Assembly: GCA_020052975.1 (NCBI GenBank)
Contig: JAGVOC010000183.1
Location: 1 to 6,115, forward strand
Length of the DNA: 6,115 bases
Direction: 5' to 3'
Origin: Desulfobacterales bacterium
GTDB lineage: Bacteria; Desulfobacterota; Desulfobacteria; Desulfobacterales; RPRI01
Shown here: positions 1 through 5,483 of the stretch, piece after piece
Position numbering within the stretch: the stretch's first letter is position 1
How the letters are laid out: each line of letters begins with the position of its first letter
Notes under the pieces: generated by a model
What the model saw: only the letters and a program-made list of their open reading frames with translations
What the model was told of the DNA's origin: nothing
Database searches by the model: none
Program-made: the position numbers and the translations under genes

Positions 1-117
1 CCAGATGATGGTATTGCCGCTGAACCGCTGAAGCGCATATTTGAGCACAATGGCCAATATCCCCCAGAGGACGGCCGTTATGCTGATCATTATTATTCCT
101 TTGGTATGGTTCGACAT
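1..117 (-). CDS. EamA/DMT-family transporter, N-terminal fragment (partial)
   Basis: The first 39 codons of a minus-strand gene run off the left edge of the window. The product begins MSNHTKGIIMISITAVLWG and continues into one hydrophobic helix containing LWGILAIVLKYAL, followed by QRFSGNTIIW. This layout, a first membrane helix with a WG motif and then a loop leading to helix two, is typical of the drug/metabolite transporter (EamA) superfamily. Those proteins are inner-membrane exporters or importers of small metabolites, and the substrate cannot be told from the fragment. Two starts are possible. The ATG at 115-117 has AAGG five bases upstream. The ATG at 88-90 (Met10) has AAAGGA six bases upstream and would still keep the whole helix. 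The gene lies on the chromosomal side of the tRNA-Asp fragment and is probably host DNA. The family call is from memory of the N-terminal pattern only. Confidence 0.62.
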   Translation of the reverse strand, partial: MSNHTKGIIMISITAVLWGILAIVLKYALQRFSGNTIIW

Positions 118-149
118 TAAGACCTTAAAACCTCAAATCCGTTTTCATA

Positions 150-270
150 GGCAAAGTAAAAAGCTCATTATGCAAGGCGCGCGAATCTTGAGGAATGAAG
201 CGTACATTATAAGTACGCTGCAATGACGAAAGAAGAAGCGCAACACAGCAGAATGGCTTTTTACGAAGCC
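150..270. repeat. Long imperfect palindromic intergenic repeat (~121 nt)
   Basis: The two ends are inverted copies. GGCAAAGTAAAAAGC at 150-164 pairs with GCTTTTTACGAAGCC at 256-270, and CATT.TGC pairs with GCAGAAT just inside. The exact centre is a perfect 6-bp inverted repeat, GCGTAC (200-205) and GTACGC (213-218), around an AT loop. The whole unit could therefore fold into one long stem-loop centred near position 209. From memory, close variants of this sequence recur in intergenic regions of Desulfobacterota genomes. I treat it as a host-type dispersed repeat rather than island DNA. It lies between the tRNA terminator and the transporter gene. No coding frame in it is convincing. Confidence 0.6.
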
Positions 271-280
271 GGTTATAAAT

Positions 281-316
281 AAAAAAAAGGGTCAGGACAA
301 CTTTCCTGAACCCTTG
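281..316 (-). terminator. Rho-independent terminator of the tRNA-Asp locus
   Basis: Read on the minus strand, the stem AAGGGTTCAGGA pairs with TCCTGACCCTT (12 positions with one bulge) around a short loop and is followed by eight T residues. It begins 8 nt beyond the CCA end of the tRNA-Asp fragment, so it is well placed to end the tRNA transcript. Its survival supports 1-325 being the original chromosomal sequence downstream of the tRNA gene. Confidence 0.8.
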
Positions 317-324
317 ATATTATA

Positions 325-370
325 TGGCGGGGACGACGAGACTTGAACTCGCGACTTCCGGCGTGACAGG
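325..370 (-). tRNA. 3' portion of tRNA-Asp(GTC), attachment-site remnant
   Basis: On the minus strand this reads, in order: anticodon loop CTGTCAC (anticodon GTC at 365-367), 3' anticodon stem GCCGG, variable loop AAGTC, a complete T arm (stem GCGAG/CTCGT with loop TTCAAGT), acceptor strand CGTCCCC, discriminator G and encoded CCA. The layout matches bacterial tRNA-Asp. The 5' anticodon stem should be CCGGC but is replaced by unrelated sequence, and no D arm or 5' acceptor strand follows, so this is not a working gene. A tRNA 3' end duplicated from the anticodon loop onward is the usual attachment direct repeat of a tyrosine-integrase element. Given the orientation, the island lies at higher coordinates and the complete tRNA-Asp should be at its other end. 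Confidence 0.85.
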
Positions 371-823
371 GCGAACCGGAGCGTATTATGCCTGATTTTT
401 CAGTTATTTACATCCGTCAAAAGCCGTCTGGGGCAATTAAAAGCCGTCTAAAAAGCCGTCTAAAATTTTATTAATCCCACCAAATTTATCCGAACACTCT
501 CATAATTGATACCTGTCAGAACTTGCGCTAAACAGGCACCTTTTATTTTTCTATTATATTCTACTCTGAAAGGCAATAAAAAAGCACTAAAAACCGCTGA
601 TAGTATAATAATAACAATAATAACAGAATATTATAATACCAGTATCCCGTTATCCCTATTCTATAAATTATCGGTCTTCCTGGTATCCTTCACCTACCTT
701 GTTTTTTATCAATCTTGGGCGACCCAGTGCTTTTAAAGAAAATGACGATTTACAATGGCAGGGAAAGACGGTATACTGGTTCATAACATGTTAACGAAAC
801 TAAATTTATAATTATTAGTTTTT
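371..823. other. Gene-poor AT-rich island end
   Basis: Apart from the arm-like repeats at 419-461, I see no supported gene in these 453 nt. The stretch 540-670 is low-complexity and AT-rich. Open frames in it have no ribosome binding site and a composition like translated noncoding DNA. Small structural features are a CTGA/TCAG inverted repeat at 392-403, ATACCAG (636-642) with CTGGTAT (680-686), and ACCAGTAT (638-645) with ATACTGGT (773-780). The 11-mer CCAGTATCCCG at 639-649 recurs at 2991-3001. A promoter for the 824 gene is expected here, but I could not pick one with confidence. Confidence 0.5.
419..461 (+). repeat. Three direct repeats AAAAGCCGTCT, candidate integrase arm sites
   Basis: Exact 11-bp copies start at 419, 439 and 451. 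A degenerate half copy (CATCCGTCA) lies at 411-419. They start about 50 nt inside the island from the tRNA-Asp boundary. Tyrosine recombinases of the lambda type bind short repeated arm sites located tens of bases to about 150 bases from the core crossover site, so position and spacing fit that role. The repeats are seen directly. The integrase-binding role is inferred, and no integrase gene is in the window. Confidence 0.6.
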
Positions 824-1324
824 ATGAACCTTTTCGGATTGACTATGACTGCTCGTGACTTGTTGCTTCTCGGCATTGCTGGAGCATTGACCGGCTTTCT
901 TATCAAGCACTGGCTTACCAATACCCGCGACAAAATTGCCCGCCGTGCCACCGCCTCGGCTAAATTCAATTCCGAAGTTCTTAATATATTGTCTGGCCTC
1001 TACCCTCTTGCTTCTGATTGGCCTAAAAATATTTATGAAATTGATACTATTTTGCGTTCCGCATTCCCAAAAATGCAGATTGCTGTTGAGGATTTTAAAT
1101 ATTCCCTCCCGTGGCATAAAAAACCCTTTTTCAATCACACTTGGTCCCGTTTTCGAAATGCATATGGAAGAGATCAAGACATACAATGTTACCATAACTA
1201 TATGCCCGGCATAAGCACATCTATTGTCAATGGAAAAGAAGCTACGATAGATACCACCAAAACATACAAAGAAACGTTTAAACATAATGTTGCTGCCTTA
1301 TTAAAATTTGCGAATAAAATATGA
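824..1324 (+). CDS. Hypothetical protein with one N-terminal membrane helix
   Basis: This is a 166-aa protein of unknown function. Residues about 11-28 form a hydrophobic helix (LLLLGIAGALTGFLI), probably a single membrane anchor, followed by a basic stretch (RDKIARR) and a soluble domain. Conspicuous motifs are SGLYP (57-61), W66, FP (81-82), FK (91-92), an aromatic and basic block WSRFRNAYGR (107-116) and QCYHNYM (121-127). I recall a widespread uncharacterised proteobacterial family with this layout (LSGLYP, then W.R.A.GR, then QCYHHYM), which supports it being a real gene. No catalytic motif is evident. The chosen ATG has no clear Shine-Dalgarno, and the in-frame ATG at 845 (Met8) would remove little. 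It ends 69 nt before the protease-TPR gene on the same strand and could be co-transcribed with it. A long antisense frame (815-1285) is a shadow. Confidence 0.72.
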   Translation: MNLFGLTMTARDLLLLGIAGALTGFLIKHWLTNTRDKIARRATASAKFNSEVLNILSGLYPLASDWPKNIYEIDTILRSAFPKMQIAVEDFKYSLPWHKKPFFNHTWSRFRNAYGRDQDIQCYHNYMPGISTSIVNGKEATIDTTKTYKETFKHNVAALLKFANKI

Positions 1325-1393
1325 CCTCTTAATAAAGGCGATGCGGGACACATTAATCCCGAAAAGACAAACGGAAAATTGAAAGGGACAATA

Positions 1394-2794
1394 ATGATTA
1401 ATATCCTATCCGTTTCGAAGTTGATCGTCGCTGTATTTTTCCTTACAATCCTACCCGCACAGGTTCATGCTCTTACGCCCGACCAGGTTTTTGACAAGGT
1501 AAAGGATGCCATTGTTGTGGTGAAGGCCTTTGACAGCAAAGGCAAGCTGGAGGGCCAGGGGAGCGGGGTACTTATTTCCGCCGGCAAGATTGCCACTAAC
1601 TACCATGTTGTGAAAGGGGGCGCTTCCTACAAGGTGTGCCGGGGAAAACAGATTGTTGACGCAACTCTATATGCGGAAGACCAGGACAAAGACATCTGCA
1701 TCCTCAATGCCAAGGGTATTACAGGGAAACCTGCGCAACTCGGCAAAGCGACAAGCCTGAAGGTTGGGGTCCCGGTTTATGCTGTGGGAGCGCCGCAGGG
1801 TCTGGAACTTTCCATTTCCGACGGCATTGTCGCACAGCTCCGGGGTGGACCGCCACCATTTATTCAGACCACGGCGGCCATCTCCCAGGGTTCGAGTGGC
1901 GGAGGTCTATTCGATGGGGAAGGCCGTCTGGTAGGTCTGACGACCCTTTACCTGAAAGACGGGCAGAGCCTGAACTTCGCCATGCCTGTGGAGTGGATAG
2001 ACGAGATTAAGCCGGGTCGCAAACCGATCGCCGAGGGTCGCAGCCAAACCGAATGGTGGAAAGGCGCTATTGCCCTTGAAAAGTTGAAAGACTGGCAGGG
2101 AATGATTGATTGGTGCCAGAAGTGGACGAAAAGCGAACCGGAAAATGCCGAAGCCTGGAACAACCTCGGGCGTGCTTACGGCGAACTCAATCGCTATGAC
2201 GACGCTATCGAAGCCTACCGGCAGATCTTGCGCATTGATCCAGAGCATGCCTACGTCAGGAACATCATCGGGGCCATGTACGTCTTTTCCGGAAATCCAT
2301 CAGCAGCCGTCGTGGCCTTTCGTCAGGCCCTGCGCTTCAATCCAGAGGATGACAAAGCCTGGGGCAACCTCGGAACCACTTACGGCAACCTCAACCGCTA
2401 TGACGACGCCATCGAAGCATTCCGCCAGACCCTGCGCATCAATCCGGAGAATGCATATGCCTGGAGCTACATCGGGGGTGCTTATGGCGAACTCAATCGC
2501 TATGACGACGCCATCGAAGCCTACCGGCAAGCCCTGCGCATCGATCCGGAATATGCCGAACCCTGGCTTGGCCTCGGGAACGCTTACACCAAATTAAACC
2601 GCTACAATGACGCCATCGAAGCCTACCGGCAGGTCTTGCGCATTGATCCGGAGCATGCCAGGGCTTGGTCTGCCCTTGGTGGAACTTACTTTCTCATCGG
2701 TGATCGGTCAGCCGCTATGAACGCCGTCCAGAAACTGCGACGTCTCGATCCGGAACAGGCTGACAAACTTTTCAACCTGATCGTACCGCGCTGA
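1394..2794 (+). CDS. Secreted trypsin-like serine protease with TPR repeats
   Basis: This 466-aa protein starts at ATG 1394 behind GAAAGGG; an upstream in-frame TTG at 1379 would itself overlap that ribosome binding site. Residues 1-26 are a signal peptide ending VHA, so the product is exported, probably to the periplasm. Residues ~30-205 are an HtrA/trypsin-2-like fold with a complete triad: His71 (TNYHVV), Asp100 (DKDICIL) and Ser168 (QGSSGG). Residues 218-251 are a divergent first TPR unit, and 252-455 are six TPR units in strict 34-residue register, most containing LNRYDDAIEAYRQ. The usual PDZ domains of HtrA proteins are absent, so the TPR solenoid probably selects substrates or partners. 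The likely role is envelope protein quality control or regulated cleavage, but no substrate can be named. Coding DNA is more GC-rich than the surroundings. It may form an operon with the preceding membrane protein. Confidence 0.88.
   Translation: MINILSVSKLIVAVFFLTILPAQVHALTPDQVFDKVKDAIVVVKAFDSKGKLEGQGSGVLISAGKIATNYHVVKGGASYKVCRGKQIVDATLYAEDQDKDICILNAKGITGKPAQLGKATSLKVGVPVYAVGAPQGLELSISDGIVAQLRGGPPPFIQTTAAISQGSSGGGLFDGEGRLVGLTTLYLKDGQSLNFAMPVEWIDEIKPGRKPIAEGRSQTEWWKGAIALEKLKDWQGMIDWCQKWTKSEPENAEAWNNLGRAYGELNRYDDAIEAYRQILRIDPEHAYVRNIIGAMYVFSGNPSAAVVAFRQALRFNPEDDKAWGNLGTTYGNLNRYDDAIEAFRQTLRINPENAYAWSYIGGAYGELNRYDDAIEAYRQALRIDPEYAEPWLGLGNAYTKLNRYNDAIEAYRQVLRIDPEHARAWSALGGTYFLIGDRSAAMNAVQKLRRLDPEQADKLFNLIVPR
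2147..2758 (+). repeat. Six 102-bp tandem units encoding TPRs
   Basis: The units are 2147-2248, 2249-2350, 2351-2452, 2453-2554, 2555-2656 and 2657-2758. Units 1, 3, 4 and 5 are very similar in DNA as well as protein. The block starting at 2181 (unit 1) and that starting at 2487 (unit 4) match over about 40 nt with a single silent difference, exactly three periods apart. Units 2 and 6 are more diverged. Synonymous similarity suggests recent duplication or gene conversion, so repeat number may vary between strains. Confidence 0.85.
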
Positions 2795-3345
2795 TGGAAT
2801 TAAAGAAGGCGGAAGTGAGGAAAGACATCTTGATGGCGAAAAAAATATGGAGGCGCCTGGGAATTAGGCAGTTAGAATAAAAGTGCGTGTGTCAGGCTCC
2901 CAGGACACCGTATTACACTTAAACCACAGAAGGTGTCATAGAGTTCAGTAGTAGTATTATAGTATCATAAATACAGTAGGATAAACAATGCCAGTATCCC
3001 GAAAACACCATTCCACTCCATAACCCGATATTCTGTTTTTCAGCATTAAAGAAAACGCATATAAAACACAAGAACCGCACAAATAAAACAGTTAAAAACA
3101 GTGTTAAAAGCGCTTGTATCCGATTATCCTATCCTATCTGTTGAAGCCGTTCCTCTTCTCTTTCTCTACAGTTATTCTGCTTATTTAGGAGCTTTAACAG
3201 CAATGTGAAGATTTCAGCGCGCCTTGAATATTTCCACGATAAACCAAGCATCTGCGAATTGTGGGTGATATGTTTGCGATGATTATTGTTAAACTTGTGA
3301 AGTGTAGGAGAAATAGCGTTCGGAGTATTTATCTCGACCGCCTCA
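2795..3345. other. Gene-poor stretch between protease-TPR gene and the 199-aa gene
   Basis: No supported gene lies in these 551 nt. A 15-codon frame at 2833-2880 (MAKKIWRRLGIRQLE) has a poorly spaced GAGGA upstream and is too short to call. A palindromic segment occupies 2881-2920. The part next to the minus-strand gene (about 3290-3351) may be the remains of a recombination site. The rest is AT-rich sequence without recognisable features. No clear terminator follows the protease gene on the plus strand. Confidence 0.45.
2881..2920. repeat. Imperfect palindrome, REP-like or terminator-like
   Basis: Nested inverted repeats are AAGTG (2881-2885) with CACTT (2916-2920), and GTGTC (2889-2893) with GACAC (2904-2908). 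CCTGGGA at 2856-2862 also pairs with TCCCAGG at 2898-2904, so alternative folds exist. Read on the minus strand, the outer stem is followed by TTTATTCT, so a weak terminator for leftward transcription is possible. The GTGTCAGGCTCC core resembles, from memory, palindromic REP sequences mobilised by REP-associated tyrosine transposases. Its function is unknown. Confidence 0.35.
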
Positions 3346-3945
3346 TTAGGCCTTGGTGGCGAAAAAGAAGACGACGTCATTTGCTACCTCTGGCCCAGAA
3401 GCAATCTTTACCGAAGCTAACGGAATGTCGATAGCCTTTGCGACCTGGGCTCGCTTTGGCTCAATCCAAGGCTCTCCGTTCTTCTTTGTTTGATGTTGGT
3501 AGAGAACCATTAACCACTCTTTCGGAAGCGTCTCCCAAATCGCATGAAGTTCGCAGTTCAGAACGTGCTTTGGAGATGCCTTGCCGTTCGGCTCAAGTCC
3601 AGTATCGGGGTCGAGGAAAACAATACAACGCTCTTCGCTGAATGAGGCAATAAGGCTTTTAACAGCATCAAGATAAAAACCTCTGTCGCGTTTTTCAAAT
3701 GCGGTATCGAAAACCGTGATCCGATGGCGTGTTGTAAGCCCGGCGACGTTTCCGATGCGCCGAAAATGCGAAATAACTTCAGGAGGGATCGGATACTGCT
3801 CATCGTCGATTATAATTTTACCGAAATCACTTCGATTGTAGTAGGCGATTTGAATTATCCGATCAGCTTTGCACTTCGCCGAGAGGTGCAACAATACCGA
3901 CCATTTAACCAAGTCTCGGTTGTCGGAATACCATTTGTCGCGCAT
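3346..3945 (-). CDS. Uncharacterised 199-aa protein, cassette-like gene
   Basis: This is a complete minus-strand gene from ATG (3943-3945) to TAA (3346-3348). The start is supported by the MRDKWYSDNRDLVKW opening, which I recall as a conserved N terminus in an uncharacterised bacterial family. Other prominent motifs are AYYNRSD (35-41), YPIPPEVISHFRRI (51-64), FLDPDTGLEP (110-119) and YQHQTKKNGEPWIEPKR (149-165). An acidic DPDTG turn following a hydrophobic strand is compatible with a nucleotide- or SAM-binding alpha/beta fold, but no standard catalytic motif is certain. There is no signal peptide or membrane helix, so it should be cytoplasmic. It stands alone in orientation between plus-strand genes. 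GTTAGGC lies 8 nt before the ATG, and the stop codon is inside GCCTAAT. Both resemble integron cassette boundaries. Function is unknown, and defence-related cargo is only a guess from context. Confidence 0.8.
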   Translation of the reverse strand: MRDKWYSDNRDLVKWSVLLHLSAKCKADRIIQIAYYNRSDFGKIIIDDEQYPIPPEVISHFRRIGNVAGLTTRHRITVFDTAFEKRDRGFYLDAVKSLIASFSEERCIVFLDPDTGLEPNGKASPKHVLNCELHAIWETLPKEWLMVLYQHQTKKNGEPWIEPKRAQVAKAIDIPLASVKIASGPEVANDVVFFFATKA

Positions 3946-3953
3946 GTTTGAAG

Positions 3954-3960
3954 GCCTAAC
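3954..3960 (-). other. GTTAGGC heptamer upstream of the cassette-like gene
   Basis: Read on the minus strand, GTTAGGC fits the integron core-site consensus GTTRRRY and stands 8 nt before the ATG of the 199-aa gene, as at the start of a gene cassette. The matching downstream heptamer is GCCTAAT (3345-3351), which contains the stop codon and differs from RYYYAAC at its last base. I did not find a full folded attC partner, so this is a suggestive pair of short motifs only. Confidence 0.3.
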
Positions 3961-4056
3961 AATTAATATGAGTAATATTTAATATCCAGTTCTACAAAAA
4001 AACTGTACTTCGGATTGCCTGTTCTTTACTCCAATATTTATTTAAAATCAATTATT

Positions 4057-4170
4057 CTATTGATGGCTGTCCCCATCGGCAACTCCAACAACCCTACCGT
4101 TCCAAGCCCAGGATAGAACAGGGATGAAAATCAACAGAAGAAGTAATATGACGATTTTATAGAACTTCAT
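4057..4170 (-). pseudogene. Truncated exported staphylococcal-nuclease-like gene
   Basis: A 37-codon minus-strand frame encodes a clear signal peptide (MKFYKIV, a run of Leu/Ile, then VLSWA), followed by WNGRVVGVADGDS and a stop two codons later. G.VV.V.DGDS is the first strand and calcium-binding loop of SNase/thermonuclease-fold proteins. Asp34 corresponds to Asp21 of the S. aureus enzyme. The rest of the fold, including the catalytic Arg, Glu, Arg set, is missing and does not continue in another frame downstream as far as I can see. No good Shine-Dalgarno precedes the ATG. I read it as the 5' remnant of an exported nuclease gene cut off by deletion or insertion. The alternative is a small secreted peptide with accidental similarity. 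Confidence 0.55.
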
Positions 4171-4266
4171 TTTATATCGTAGTTAAGTAAGTTCAACCGT
4201 TCAAATTTTGTGTTTCCTCCTACTACCATAATTACGACGAAATGAACATCCTATATTTGTTTATAC

Positions 4267-4362
4267 GGCTATGGCATATGACGCTATAGCCTGAATTAGA
4301 AAAGCAATTAAATTATTTACATTGAGAGCCCTGCTGATTTTTCGGCGGGGCTCTCTTGTTTT
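4267..4362 (+). promoter_or_regulatory. Two-hairpin leader upstream of the ArdC module
   Basis: The first stem-loop is GGCTATGGC (4267-4275) with GCTATAGCC (4283-4291), nine pairs including one G-T, closed by a 7-nt loop. The second is the terminator-like hairpin at 4324-4355 followed by TTGTTTT. No plus-strand gene precedes them for more than 1.5 kb, so the terminator either ends a small untranslated transcript begun nearby or serves as an attenuator in the leader of the 4393 gene, whose ATG follows 31 nt later. I could not identify a convincing promoter. Confidence 0.4.
4324..4362 (+). terminator. Strong rho-independent terminator or attenuator
   Basis: GAGAGCCC (4324-4331) pairs with GGGCTCTC (4348-4355). 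The stem is extended by TGC/GCG to eleven pairs with one G-T, around a T-rich 10-nt loop, and is followed by TTGTTTT. The tail has the right polarity only on the plus strand. It lies directly before the zinc-ribbon gene rather than after a gene, which is why attenuation is worth considering. Confidence 0.75.
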
Positions 4363-4392
4363 CAACCATCCATAAAATTGAAGGAAGACCCT

Positions 4393-4584
4393 ATGACAAA
4401 GGAAAAGAAAGAACTGTATCAGGAAACTGACGCGTTAAAGGAGATACTTGTGGAGGCTTTGACAGGTAAGAAATTTAAGCTCGATTGCGGGCATCACTTC
4501 ACAGGAAGAACAAATTTGGGAAACGACATAACCATACGCAATGGGAAGCATTTGAAAATCACTTGTAGCCTCTGTGGCTATTAA
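4393..4584 (+). CDS. Small zinc-ribbon-like protein
   Basis: This 63-aa protein starts at ATG 4393 behind GGAAG; the in-frame TTG at 4378 lies before the ribosome binding site and is not preferred. The N-terminal half is charged and probably helical (TKEKKELYQETDALKEILVEAL). The C-terminal half contains Cys32-Gly-His34-His35 and, after 22 residues, Cys58-Ser-Leu-Cys61, ending CSLCGY. This is the ligand spacing of a small zinc ribbon, possibly nucleic-acid- or protein-binding. I recall similar short proteins (LDCGHH...GNDI...CSLCGY) in mobile elements of Desulfobacterota. It lies 22 nt before the ArdC-type gene and is surely co-transcribed with it. Metal binding is inferred from the Cys/His pattern, and the function is unknown. 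Confidence 0.75.
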   Translation: MTKEKKELYQETDALKEILVEALTGKKFKLDCGHHFTGRTNLGNDITIRNGKHLKITCSLCGY

Positions 4585-4606
4585 AAAAAAGAAAGGAGAG
4601 AAAGTT

Positions 4607-5413
4607 ATGAAGCCAAAAGTAAAAGAAGCCTTAAACAAGATTATAGAACGTTTTGAAAGCGGGGATATACCAGAGGCAATAGCGTATTCGATATTTCCAA
4701 CCGCTAACTTGCCGTGTTCAAATTGGAGCCTGACTAATCGCATAATAACATTCATCAACGGCTCTACAGATGCGCGGGGAATACGGCAATGGAACTATGT
4801 TAACCGATATGTGAAGAAGGGCACGAAAGCCATCTACATTTTAGTCCCGTTTATCAGAAGTGTCGAGGACGACCTTGGCGAGAACCAGCACCGACTATTG
4901 GGATTTGGAGTTGCCCCTGTGTTCAGAGTAGAAGATACGGAAGGCGAGCCGTTGGAATACGAAAACATCCAGGCGCCAACATTTCCACTGATGGATAGAG
5001 CCTACGAATGGGGCATATCCATAAAGGCGGTTCCTGGCAATTACAAATATTTCGGCTTCTACGCGCCAGGTAGAAAGGAAATAGCACTGGCTACAAGCCA
5101 GGAGTGTGTCTTTTTCCACGAATTAGCACACGCGGGGCATCACATCGTAAAGGGAAATCTCCGAAACGGTCAGGACCCGCTACAAGAGATTGTTGCGGAA
5201 CTCTCTGCTTCTGCCCTGGCGCTGATGGTCGGAAAATCCATAGAGGACACCACTGGAAACAGTTATCGGTATATTCAAAAATATGCGGAACAACTTAACA
5301 TGAGCGTTCACACCGCTTGTGTCAAAGTGCTTGCCGATACGGAGAAGGTACTCAACCTGATTATTCACAACAACATTAACGGAGAAGAAAGCCCTTATCA
5401 GAAGGTGGCATAG
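4607..5413 (+). CDS. ardC: ArdC-type antirestriction protein / zinc metallopeptidase
   Basis: This 268-aa protein starts at ATG 4607 behind a strong AAAGGAGAG; the upstream GTG frame start overlaps the previous gene and lacks a site. Residues ~1-125 resemble the ArdC N-terminal single-stranded-DNA-binding domain (DUF1738), including WSLTNR (40-45) and DARGIRQWNYVNRYVKKGTKA (55-75). Residues ~125-260 are a zinc peptidase domain with HELAH (His171, Glu172, His175). The likely third ligand is Glu198 in EIVAELSAS. ArdC of conjugative plasmids protects incoming single-stranded DNA from restriction endonucleases, and related proteins occur in integrative elements and phages. This one is shorter than plasmid ArdC (about 300 aa). 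It is the middle gene of a compact module with the zinc-ribbon protein before it and the acidic protein after it. No signal peptide is present, so it is cytoplasmic. The family call is firm. The antirestriction role is inferred from homologues. Confidence 0.85.
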   Translation: MKPKVKEALNKIIERFESGDIPEAIAYSIFPTANLPCSNWSLTNRIITFINGSTDARGIRQWNYVNRYVKKGTKAIYILVPFIRSVEDDLGENQHRLLGFGVAPVFRVEDTEGEPLEYENIQAPTFPLMDRAYEWGISIKAVPGNYKYFGFYAPGRKEIALATSQECVFFHELAHAGHHIVKGNLRNGQDPLQEIVAELSASALALMVGKSIEDTTGNSYRYIQKYAEQLNMSVHTACVKVLADTEKVLNLIIHNNINGEESPYQKVA

Positions 5414-5451
5414 ACGCACTGTAATGCTGAATAAGAGCTGTTCTGACTAAA

Positions 5452-5464
5452 TGGATACAATCCA
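5452..5464. promoter_or_regulatory. Small palindrome TGGATACAATCCA, possible operator
   Basis: A perfect 5-bp inverted repeat (TGGAT/ATCCA) with a 3-nt centre stands 80 nt upstream of the acidic-protein gene and 38 nt after the ArdC-type stop codon. This is a common place and shape for a repressor site, but so short a palindrome can arise by chance. No partner copy was seen near the other genes. Confidence 0.2.
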
Positions 5465-5483
5465 TACTGAATAAACAAGGAAA

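Noticed and set aside
371..460. Possible intact tRNA-Asp extending to the right
   Set aside because: The 5' anticodon stem does not pair, and no D arm or GGGGACG acceptor strand follows.
419..461. Short CRISPR array
   Set aside because: The repeat units are 11 bp with 1- and 9-nt gaps, far below CRISPR repeat and spacer sizes.
506..736. 76-codon plus-strand frame after the arm-like repeats
   Set aside because: It is AT-rich low-complexity sequence with no ribosome binding site and no protein-like motif, and it is most likely noncoding island-end DNA.
815..1285. 156-codon minus-strand frame opposite the 824 gene
   Set aside because: It is a shadow. The plus-strand frame has recognisable conserved motifs and a membrane helix, while this frame has neither a ribosome binding site nor family-like features.
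1907..2597. Several frames on both strands within the protease-TPR gene
   Set aside because: Their internal repeats simply mirror the 102-bp TPR units of the real gene.
2833..2880. 15-codon frame MAKKIWRRLGIRQLE
   Set aside because: It is too short, its GAGGA is poorly spaced, and there is no evidence of conservation.
639..3001. CCAGTATCCCG at 639-649 and 2991-3001 as a direct repeat flanking the protease cargo
   Set aside because: Only 11 bp match and the surrounding similarity is weak. It is kept as a note but is not enough to call transposon ends.
3129..3380. 83-codon minus-strand frame overlapping the end of the 199-aa gene
   Set aside because: It overlaps the real gene out of frame and has no domain or ribosome binding site support. 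Its start lies inside the coding end of the 199-aa gene.
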